A stretch of 6,750 nucleotides of DNA from CAZDAW01 sp964503685 (lineage in GTDB: Bacteria > Chloroflexota > Anaerolineae > Anaerolineales > Anaerolineaceae): NCBI GenBank assembly GCA_964503685.1, contig CAZDAW010000143.1, forward strand, positions 1-6,750, in the 5' to 3' direction. The notes beneath the pieces are model-generated. The model was given only the letters and a program-made list of their open reading frames with translations, made no database searches and was not told where the DNA came from. The position numbers and the translations under genes were made by a program. Numbering within the stretch: the first letter of the stretch is position 1; each line of letters opens with the position of its first letter. Shown one piece after another: positions 1-5,192 of the stretch.

Positions 1-79
1 GTTTATTCCATCTGTCTGCAGTGTTGGCTATCATGATGAAAATTGCCGCTCCTCATCCGGCTTTTCCTCTCTGTTTATC

Positions 80-796
80 TCATCCATACAATGCTTGATA
101 CGCTGGCTGTTGGCGAATGGAGTCAAGATCGGGATCCTGCTTTGACCATTCGATCAGATCAGGTTGGATTTCGAATGCTGTTTTCAGGTTTTCGATGGCT
201 AATTCAGTGAAGCCGGTTTGTGCATAACAGCAGGCCAGATTATAGATAGCCGCCCCGCGCCATTCTGGAGAGCTGTCTGTCTCTTCAGCCAGGCGGGCGG
301 CCTCTTTGAGCATCCTGCGCGCTCGTTCGGGTTTACCGCGCTCGATGAACAGGGTTGCCAGGTGAGTCAGGGGATGGAAAAAGCCGTTGCCGGCGATTCC
401 CCGCCAGAGTGGTTGCCCCTCCTGCCAGGCGAAACGTTGCGGGTCGCATAAATCTTCCTCGCTGATTCTTTGCAGCCGGGCCATAAGGTTGGCGTTCGCT
501 GCCTGAATACCATGTTCAATAACTGTCCACGGTAGGCGGTGGTGCGCTTCGAAAATCTCCTTATTGACGGCCTCATAATCTTCTATGTTTACCGGCGTCT
601 GGTTATTGTAGGCCAGGGCAAGGTTTTCGGTGATGTGTATCTTCCAGGCGGCAATGTGCGCCAGCGTATCTTTGATAGCCCAGTGTTCGTAAGTCCCAGT
701 CGCAGATTTTTCCGCTTCCGAAAGTTCGGCAATGAATGATAGTTCCTGCTCGATTGTCCATTCCAGTAGATGGGTTATTTTAGGTTTGATGTCCAT
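80..796 (-). CDS. DinB-like (ClbS/DfsB-type) four-helix protein fused to a C-terminal TPR
   Basis: This 238-residue cytoplasmic protein has no signal peptide or membrane segment. Residues 1 to about 155 resemble the DinB/ClbS-DfsB four-helix-bundle fold: 'KDTLAHIAAW' places a conserved His at H47 and a Trp at W51, and an HxxxH pair (H141, H145) supplies the other two putative metal ligands. Residues about 181-214 form one clear TPR unit ('YNLACCYAQTG' followed by 'AIENLKTAFEIQPD'), preceded by a helix at 155-172 that may be a degenerate repeat. The tail 'DPDLDSIRQQPAYQAL' is a common ending for TPR proteins. DinB-like proteins include metal-dependent thiol transferases and damage-inducible proteins; which activity this one has cannot be told. 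The ATG start has an AAGGA ribosome binding site 10 nt upstream. It lies 50 nt after the NTPase gene but has its own candidate promoter, so membership of the transporter operon is uncertain. The gene call is firm; the molecular function is open. Confidence 0.88.
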   Translation of the reverse strand: MDIKPKITHLLEWTIEQELSFIAELSEAEKSATGTYEHWAIKDTLAHIAAWKIHITENLALAYNNQTPVNIEDYEAVNKEIFEAHHRLPWTVIEHGIQAANANLMARLQRISEEDLCDPQRFAWQEGQPLWRGIAGNGFFHPLTHLATLFIERGKPERARRMLKEAARLAEETDSSPEWRGAAIYNLACCYAQTGFTELAIENLKTAFEIQPDLIEWSKQDPDLDSIRQQPAYQALYG

Positions 797-825
797 CTTT
801 TTATCATCCTTATTGGGTTGATCGA

Positions 826-834
826 ATTATAGCA
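826..834 (-). promoter_or_regulatory. Extended -10 promoter element for the DinB-TPR gene
   Basis: On the minus strand the sequence TGCTATAAT lies between the NTPase stop codon and the DinB-TPR start. It is a perfect extended -10 (TG-N-TATAAT). No good -35 hexamer is seen at 16-18 bp spacing, which is tolerated by extended -10 promoters. The predicted start of transcription near 819 would give a leader of about 23 nt that includes the AAGGA ribosome binding site. This suggests independent expression of the downstream gene, with possible read-through from the operon. Confidence 0.45.
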
Positions 835-846
835 TCGCTGCCCGTG

Positions 847-1422
847 TTAAATCGCGCCATCGATTTTTTCTAACAAGTGGAATATTTTGTCCAGTATATA
901 CGGAATGTCCCTCGGTGTGTCAATATTGAAGGTCAGTGCATTTGCCCAGCGGGCGCAGGCTTTATCGAACAATTCCGGGCGGATGACGACGATGGCAATT
1001 TGATACCTTTGACCATCCAGAACTTCAAGCCCGGCGAGCCAGCCCTGCCCCATCTCAAACTCCAGGGGCCCCAATTCATCGATTAACAGTAACTTGCACG
1101 GAACAGCATTTGCCAGGCAGGTGTTGCCCCACGCAAGAACGTCGGCGTCGAAATCCCATGTTTCGGTGCAAACAGCGCTTTCTTTGCTGGCGCGCCGTCT
1201 CGCCAAAAGCCGGGTCTGTCCGCTGCGCAAATCTTCGACCTCAATGCCAATTTTTTGCTCCTGCTCGAAGCGCGCCGGAGAGATGACGCCGGCAATATCC
1301 CAGCGCCTGACGCGCGCCTGGTTGACGATCTGGCGGCATAAGCTGGTTTTCCCGGCCCCACGCCATCCTGTGAGAATGATGAGTTGCGCCATCTTGATTG
1401 ATATTTTACTTGGGGCGCTCAC
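847..1422 (-). CDS. THEP1-like nucleoside-triphosphatase (P-loop NTPase, NTPase_1 family)
   Basis: This small 191-residue P-loop protein has a Walker A motif GWRGAGKT at residues 19-26, directly after the first beta strand, and a Walker B LLLIDE at 111-116 that continues as ELGPLE (116-121), a hallmark of the THEP1/COG1618 nucleotide hydrolases. The segment 'FDADVLAWGN' (91-100) before Walker B also fits this family. It is probably a soluble NTP hydrolase; the physiological substrate of the family is poorly defined. The GTG start gives a 4-nt GTGA overlap with the preceding ABC ATPase stop, matching the compact operon and suggesting translational coupling. An ATG at 1392-1390 (residue 11), just before the first strand, is an equally reasonable start; neither has a strong ribosome binding site. 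It is the last gene of the transporter operon, so a role linked to the imported compound is possible but inferred. The P-loop surroundings do not match BtuR/CobA adenosyltransferase or CobU. Confidence 0.87.
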   Translation of the reverse strand: MSAPSKISIKMAQLIILTGWRGAGKTSLCRQIVNQARVRRWDIAGVISPARFEQEQKIGIEVEDLRSGQTRLLARRRASKESAVCTETWDFDADVLAWGNTCLANAVPCKLLLIDELGPLEFEMGQGWLAGLEVLDGQRYQIAIVVIRPELFDKACARWANALTFNIDTPRDIPYILDKIFHLLEKIDGAI

Positions 1423-2195
1423 GCCTGAAGAGCCACCCAGTGCCCGTCAACCCGCATGACCTTGACGGGGATGTGATAGGTTTGGGTCAGTTTCTCTGAG
1501 GTGAACACTTCCTCCAATGCGCCGTAATCGAGTATATTGCCGTGATTCATTAATATCAAATAGTCGGATATCAATGATGCAGCGTCCGGATCGTGAGTGG
1601 TGAACAGGATAGTAACGCCGCTCTCTGCCAGTGATTTCAGAATATGAAGTGTCTTGCCCTTGTTGCCCAGGTCGAGGTGCGAGGTGGGCTCATCGAGTAA
1701 AAGCAGGCGCGGCTGTTGCACCAGCGAGCGGGCGATCAGGACAAGTTGTAACTCTCCACCGCTCAGATTCATTATCGAGCGGTGCGTCAGGTGGCCCAGC
1801 CCGACCCGCTCAAGAGCTCGTACGGCTATATGGCAGTCTTCTTCACCTGGCATATCCAGCGGGTTTAAATACGGCGCCCGGCCGAGCAAAACATATTCCA
1901 GAAGAGAATACTCAAAGGCAATCTTTTCATTTTGCGGAACCAGGCTCATTCTTTTGCCCAGTTCTCGCCTGGTGTATGCGCCAAGGGGCTTATCTTCCAG
2001 CATAACCTGGCCGCTTTGCGGGCGCAGCCAGCCCAGGGCAAGGTGGAGCAGGGTGGTTTTCCCGGCTCCATTGGGCCCCAGTATTGCCGAGATCGAGCCC
2101 CGCCTGATGTCCAGCGACAGATTTTGCAGCACTGCCTGATGGTCGGGCCGGTAACTGAAGGTGACTTCCTGAAAACGCAGCAAAGTCTGGTTCAT
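1419..2195 (-). CDS. ABC transporter ATP-binding protein, FecE/BtuD type
   Basis: This 258-residue ATPase of an iron-complex/corrinoid class importer has every motif of an active nucleotide-binding domain: Walker A GPNGAGKT (40-47), Q-loop Gln88, signature LSGGELQ (144-150), Walker B LLLLDE (164-169) with the D-loop SHLD (172-175), and the switch His201 in TTHD. Two copies would dimerise on the cytoplasmic face of the membrane to drive import through the permease encoded just upstream. The reading frame is open further upstream to 2420, but that extension lies within the permease gene and lacks ABC homology. The ATG at 2195 is chosen because it begins just before the first strand ('LLRFQEVTFSY'), has a GAGG ribosome binding site 6 nt upstream (2202-2205), and overlaps the permease stop as ATGA. 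The same overlap style recurs at its own 3' end with the NTPase. Assignment to the FecE/BtuD group is firm; the transported substrate is not determined by this subunit. Confidence 0.95.
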   Translation of the reverse strand: MNQTLLRFQEVTFSYRPDHQAVLQNLSLDIRRGSISAILGPNGAGKTTLLHLALGWLRPQSGQVMLEDKPLGAYTRRELGKRMSLVPQNEKIAFEYSLLEYVLLGRAPYLNPLDMPGEEDCHIAVRALERVGLGHLTHRSIMNLSGGELQLVLIARSLVQQPRLLLLDEPTSHLDLGNKGKTLHILKSLAESGVTILFTTHDPDAASLISDYLILMNHGNILDYGALEEVFTSEKLTQTYHIPVKVMRVDGHWVALQA

Positions 2196-3184
2196 CGTTT
2201 GCCTCGCACCGACGGCTTGATCATCAGGAATAAAAAGATAACCGAACCGATCAGGCCTGTTAAGATGCCGAGGGGAATTTCGCCGGGCAGCAGGGCGCGC
2301 GCCGCGTCGTCGCAGATCAGCGCAAACAACCCGCCTAAAATCATTGCTGCAGGCAGTGAATAACGTGCATCTGCGCCAAACAATCGTCGGCTGATGTGTG
2401 GAATGATCAATCCGACCCACATAACCTGGCCGCTGACTGAAATCACCACCGCTGTAGCCACGACAGCGGCGAACAGCACCAGCGCTCTTTCCCGTCCGGG
2501 CGCCGCGCCCAGCGAAAATGCCGTTTCATCGTTGAGCGAGAGCAGGTTTACCCGCCAGCGCATGCGGTATAGAATATACAAACTTACCACAACCGCCGGA
2601 ACGATGGACAAAAATTGCATCCAGGTGATGCTTGTCAGCCCGCCTAACAGCCAGAATGTGATTTCGGGCAGTTGGGAAAGTGGATCGGCGACATATTTCA
2701 GGACGCCCAAAAAGGAAGAAAAAAGCGCCGAAACCGCAATTCCAGAAAGAACGAGTCGCAGCACCCAGCCGCCGTATCGCACCCGCCGCGCCAGCAGATA
2801 GGATAATCCCATTCCAAGGAGCCCGAAAAACGCTGCCGAACCCTGCACCAGCCAGCCGGCGTTGCCTAGAAAAATAATGCTGAACGCCGCGCCAAATGAC
2901 GCCCCATGCGTAACGCCCAGAAATCCCGGCTCGACCAAGGGGTTTCCGAACACCATTTGAAAGATCGTTCCCGCCGCCGAAAGCGACATTCCCAGCAGAA
3001 TGGCGGTCAGTATGCGCGGAAGGCGCAAATTGAGGATCAACCTTTGCGCCAGTTCGTCATTCGCAATCTGCGCCGGGGTTAATATTTGCAGCGCAGGGTA
3101 TCGCCCGATTAATAGTGAAAGAATAAATACCCCCGCCAGCAGAATCGATAACCAGACCATGGCGTTTACCGGTGATATCCGCAA
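2192..3184 (-). CDS. FecCD/BtuC-family ABC transporter permease
   Basis: This polytopic membrane protein has 330 residues from the TTG at 3184. It is the channel subunit of an importer for iron-siderophore, heme or cobalamin-type ligands. Family landmarks appear in order: a first membrane helix at about 9-27, RLPR (54-57), the NPLVEPGFLG segment (81-90) followed by a Gly/Ala-rich turn, 'FWLLGG' (177-182), LGAAPG (225-230), GLIIPHISR (258-266), and a C-terminal EIPLGILTG block (302-310) before the last helix. Around ten helices are expected. Only one permease gene is present, so a BtuC-like homodimer is likely rather than a FecC/FecD heterodimer. The start is uncertain: the TTG at 3184 and the ATG at 3160 both lack a ribosome binding site. 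A CTG at 3226 is preceded by a well-spaced AGGAG, stays in frame, adds 14 residues beginning MSQKETTL, and would overlap the binding-protein stop as CTGA. The gene identity is secure; the start is not. Confidence 0.93.
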   Translation of the reverse strand: MRISPVNAMVWLSILLAGVFILSLLIGRYPALQILTPAQIANDELAQRLILNLRLPRILTAILLGMSLSAAGTIFQMVFGNPLVEPGFLGVTHGASFGAAFSIIFLGNAGWLVQGSAAFFGLLGMGLSYLLARRVRYGGWVLRLVLSGIAVSALFSSFLGVLKYVADPLSQLPEITFWLLGGLTSITWMQFLSIVPAVVVSLYILYRMRWRVNLLSLNDETAFSLGAAPGRERALVLFAAVVATAVVISVSGQVMWVGLIIPHISRRLFGADARYSLPAAMILGGLFALICDDAARALLPGEIPLGILTGLIGSVIFLFLMIKPSVRGKR

Positions 3185-3222
3185 CCGGGGCAGTGTTGCA
3201 GGTAAAGTGGTTTCTTTTTGAC

Positions 3223-4377
3223 TCAGGGTAAATCTCCTGTAAAGTTTGTTTCGATCGACTGTTTAAACGCGGCTTCATCCAGACCGTAGAGCGTGTGGAA
3301 GAAGTCTTGCGCTTCGGCCCGGATATCGATGTCTTTGTAAAGGCCTGGCTGGAGTTTGGTTCCCAGCCAACTCAATCCAAGTATCCAGCGTGTATCGGGT
3401 TGGTCCCAACTGTAGAGGTCGCCGGCAAAAGCATATAATTTCCCGTCTTTCGCTGCTCGCAAAGAAGCCCATTGCGGATCTTCTTTTAACTTGGCTACCA
3501 CATCATCTACTGGCGTGAAGTACGAGATGATAAAAATTTGATCGGCGTCCCAGGCGGCGATCTGTTCAAAATTGACCTTCGTCCATCCCTGTCCAGGGTT
3601 GGCGTCAGTCCATACGGGTATTCCGCCGGCGTTCTGCACCAGAATTGTCTGCATCCATCCTAATGGCGGAACGTTGAATGCGATCGCGCCATCCTTCTCG
3701 GTATAGTAAAGGAGCAGCGTCTTTGGTTTTTGGGCTTCATCGATTTCGGGTAATTTTGCGGTAAATTTTTCAAACCGCTCTTGAAAGAATGCAGCCACTT
3801 CTTTTGCCCGCGCTTCATTATCAAACAACTTGCCGAGGATCATAATATCCCGCTGATATTGTTCAGGCGTCTCAAAGTCCAGGTAAACGACCGGAACGCC
3901 CAGCGCTTCAATAGGTTTGCCGATTGTATCGGCCAGATAACTTTTTAGGATGACTACGTCTGGCTTTTCAGAAACGATCTGTTCGGTATTGGCGTCTGCG
4001 GGAAGGATCGTCTTTTCGCCAAATTTCGGGTCGATGATCGGGATGAAAGCCGAATTTCCCTGGCTCGGGTCGCCCAGGGCTACAATCCGCTTGCCTGCTT
4101 CGGGAAACAGGTAGATGGCATCGGCAATCATGAACAGGGCTTTGCCGGTTAATACGATTCGCTCAGGAACTTTTGAAAAAGTGACCGTCCGACCCAGCGC
4201 ATCGGTCAGGGTGATTGGTAGATCGGCCTTCACGGGTTCTGTTTCTGTGGTCTGTTCCACCAAAGCGGCCGTTGGCTCTTCTGTTTTTTCAGCAGCCGGC
4301 GTTGGTGTGCAGGCAGATAACACAAGGCTGGTTGAAACAATGCCGGTCAGAAAGGTTAACCATATTTTGTGCTGCAT
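3223..4377 (-). CDS. Substrate-binding lipoprotein of an iron-complex/corrinoid-type ABC importer (Peripla_BP_2 fold)
   Basis: The 384-residue extracytoplasmic receptor captures the ligand and delivers it to the permease. Residues 1-22 are a lipoprotein signal peptide (K4, hydrophobic core 5-20), and the lipobox LSAC puts the lipidated cysteine at C23. A Thr/Pro/Glu-rich tether runs to about residue 53. The class III binding-protein fold begins at 'ITLTDALGRTVTF' (55-67) and 'PERIVL' (71-76), continues through 'EKPDVVILKS' (137-146), and ends with the family-typical 'YSWDQPDTRWILGLSWLG' (322-339). That C-terminal signature is seen in the FepB/FecB/BtuF group and does not fix the ligand. The ATG at 4377 is preferred over upstream TTG because it begins the signal peptide and has AGGA 12 nt upstream, inside the last codons of the regulator gene. 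The gap to the regulator stop is only 7 nt. Candidate ligands are ferric siderophores, heme or corrinoids; I cannot choose among them. Confidence 0.93.
   Translation of the reverse strand: MQHKIWLTFLTGIVSTSLVLSACTPTPAAEKTEEPTAALVEQTTETEPVKADLPITLTDALGRTVTFSKVPERIVLTGKALFMIADAIYLFPEAGKRIVALGDPSQGNSAFIPIIDPKFGEKTILPADANTEQIVSEKPDVVILKSYLADTIGKPIEALGVPVVYLDFETPEQYQRDIMILGKLFDNEARAKEVAAFFQERFEKFTAKLPEIDEAQKPKTLLLYYTEKDGAIAFNVPPLGWMQTILVQNAGGIPVWTDANPGQGWTKVNFEQIAAWDADQIFIISYFTPVDDVVAKLKEDPQWASLRAAKDGKLYAFAGDLYSWDQPDTRWILGLSWLGTKLQPGLYKDIDIRAEAQDFFHTLYGLDEAAFKQSIETNFTGDLP
3224..3238 (-). promoter_or_regulatory. Ribosome binding site and candidate CTG start of the permease
   Basis: On the minus strand AGGAG (3238-3234) is followed by a 7-nt spacer and then CTG (3226-3224), which is in frame with the permease. 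It is the only Shine-Dalgarno-like sequence near any possible permease start. The CTG shares bases with the TGA stop of the binding protein (CTGA), copying the ATGA overlap at the permease/ATPase junction. Use of CTG as a start is rare in bacteria, so this remains a proposal. Confidence 0.45.
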
Positions 4378-4384
4378 AAGTTGT

Positions 4385-4981
4385 TTATTTCCTTTTTGAT
4401 GATTGAGTATCTTCAGGGTGGTTCGCCGGGTATGCTTCTTGAATGGCAACCGGGTTTACGCACAGTCCCAGCCAGTTCAGATAGGCTTCGATCTGGTGGA
4501 TGCGAAACTGGCAGACCAATGCTTCGAAAGTGCCATCATTTGTGTTGGCCAGATGATCGCGTTGTATTTGCAGCCACTCTTTGGTCCGGGCGTTTTGCTC
4601 GCTGACCAGTTTGTGCAGCGTTTCTTTGCCTTCTATCCGGGCGAAGTAGAGCTTAGCCAAAAATTCCATACGCATTTCCCGGCCGTGCTTTACCGGGCTG
4701 CTGACCCATTCCAGAAAAGTCATCTTACCGGCCTCGGTAAGATGATAAACCTTGCGCGGGCGCAGGGGTTCAGTCTGATCGACGACAGAAGTCAGGTATC
4801 CCTTTGTTTCCAGTTTATCCAGCAGGGCATAAAGCTGGCTTTGCTTGATGCGCCAGACGAGGCTGATACCGGCCAGGTGATTGAGTTGTTTGTAAAGGTC
4901 ATAACCATGCATCGGCTGTTGTCTCAGCAGGCCGAGAAGAGAGAGTTCAATCGTAAGAGGCGAGGCGGTTAGTGGGCTCAT
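4385..4981 (-). CDS. PadR-family transcriptional regulator
   Basis: This 198-residue DNA-binding protein is the first gene of the transporter operon. Residues about 9-90 form the PadR winged helix-turn-helix: 'LSLLGLLRQQPMHGYDLYKQL' is the typical opening, 'QSQLYALLDKLETKGYL' (47-63) contains the recognition helix, and 'PRKVYHLTEAG' (75-85) is the wing. The rest (about 95-180), with 'EFLAKLYFARI', is the helical C-terminal dimerisation domain (Vir_act_alpha_C type), so the protein belongs to the longer PadR subgroup. PadR proteins usually repress their own operon and are relieved by small aromatic or hydrophobic ligands. The ATG at 4981 is chosen because the upstream TTG at 4996 lies within the operator-like dyad only about 9 nt from the predicted transcription start. 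Shine-Dalgarno pairing is weak (AAAGAA), which may keep regulator levels low. The downstream binding-protein gene begins 7 nt after the stop. Confidence 0.93.
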   Translation of the reverse strand: MSPLTASPLTIELSLLGLLRQQPMHGYDLYKQLNHLAGISLVWRIKQSQLYALLDKLETKGYLTSVVDQTEPLRPRKVYHLTEAGKMTFLEWVSSPVKHGREMRMEFLAKLYFARIEGKETLHKLVSEQNARTKEWLQIQRDHLANTNDGTFEALVCQFRIHQIEAYLNWLGLCVNPVAIQEAYPANHPEDTQSSKRK

Positions 4982-4989
4982 TTCTTTAA

Positions 4990-5006
4990 TACTCAATACT
5001 TGAGTA
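4990..5006. promoter_or_regulatory. Operator-like perfect dyad, probable PadR binding site
   Basis: A perfect inverted repeat, TACTCAA-TAC-TTGAGTA, has 7-bp arms and a 3-bp centre. It begins about 6 bp downstream of the -10 hexamer and covers the predicted transcription start (about 5005) of the PadR-led operon, the classic location for a repressor operator. The symmetry fits a dimeric winged-helix regulator, and the adjacent gene encodes one. Binding by this PadR protein is inferred and not shown. It could also form a short hairpin at the 5' end of the transcript. Confidence 0.65.
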
Positions 5007-5011
5007 ATGCA

Positions 5012-5040
5012 ATTTTACTTTCAATTGAATGACTCGTCAA
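5012..5040 (-). promoter_or_regulatory. Sigma70-type promoter of the PadR-ABC transporter operon
   Basis: On the minus strand a -35 hexamer TTGACG (5040-5035) and a -10 hexamer TAAAAT (5017-5012) are separated by the optimal 17 bp. Each hexamer differs from consensus at one position. The spacer contains a 10-bp palindrome TTCAATTGAA (5020-5029). Predicted transcription start near 5005 leaves a leader of about 24 nt before the PadR ATG, too short for a cobalamin or other riboswitch. The operator-like dyad lies immediately downstream. Confidence 0.7.
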
Positions 5041-5155
5041 GAAATACCTTTAAAAAATCACATATTGCTGATGAAACCGGTTTTCTGTCAATTTCTAATC
5101 TCGCCATAAGAATTTAGAGTTTTTCCATGAATCCCAATCAAAACTGAAACGGAAA

Positions 5156-5161
5156 TATAAT
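5156..5161 (+). promoter_or_regulatory. Candidate -10 element for the FAD oxidoreductase gene
   Basis: A perfect TATAAT lies 31 bp before the oxidoreductase ATG in an AT-rich stretch. The hexamer at 17-bp spacing (CCCAAT) is a poor -35, so this may be an activator-dependent or weak promoter. It is bracketed by GAAAC (5146-5150) and GTTTC (5163-5167), a 5-bp dyad that could be a regulator site. Confidence 0.4.
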
Positions 5162-5180
5162 TGTTTCGTATTGTTAACAT

Positions 5181-5184
5181 GGAG
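5181..5184 (+). promoter_or_regulatory. Ribosome binding site of the FAD oxidoreductase gene
   Basis: GGAG lies 8 nt before the ATG at 5193 and is well placed for initiation. It fixes the start of the oxidoreductase, whose dinucleotide-binding strand begins at residue 5. Confidence 0.7.
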
Positions 5185-5192
5185 AAAAATCG

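Noticed and set aside
4..57. Short minus-strand frame beginning ATGAGGAGC after a GAGAGG-like sequence
   Set aside because: It encodes only about 16 residues before a stop and has no recognisable features.
39..65. GCCG-N9-CGGC hairpin with flanking A and T runs after the DinB-TPR gene as a terminator
   Set aside because: Only four contiguous GC pairs with a long loop and a mismatch before the T-run; too weak to call.
849..866. Inverted repeat AAATCG-N6-CGATTT near the NTPase stop as an operon terminator
   Set aside because: The stem is only 6 bp and AT-rich, and on the operon (minus) strand it is not followed by a T-tract; the T-run is on the plus strand, where no gene ends.
847..1422. Possible cobalamin adenosyltransferase (BtuR/CobA) or CobU next to a BtuC-like permease
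   Set aside because: The P-loop GWRGAGKT and the IDELGPLE Walker B match THEP1-like NTPases. The glycine-rich nucleotide loops typical of BtuR/CobA and CobU are not present.
2196..2420. N-terminal extension of the ABC ATPase reading frame upstream of 2195
   Set aside because: It overlaps the permease coding region, is rich in Arg and lacks ABC-domain similarity. The ATG at 2195 has a ribosome binding site and begins the conserved domain.
4378..4449. Longer start (TTG at 4449) for the binding protein
   Set aside because: It would place a charged extension before the lipoprotein signal peptide and overlap the regulator gene by about 65 nt. The ATG at 4377 gives a standard signal peptide.
4982..5192. 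Cobalamin riboswitch or other structured leader in the divergent region
   Set aside because: The predicted leader of the importer operon is about 24 nt and that of the oxidoreductase about 25 nt, too short for known riboswitch aptamers of this type, and no conserved box was recognised.
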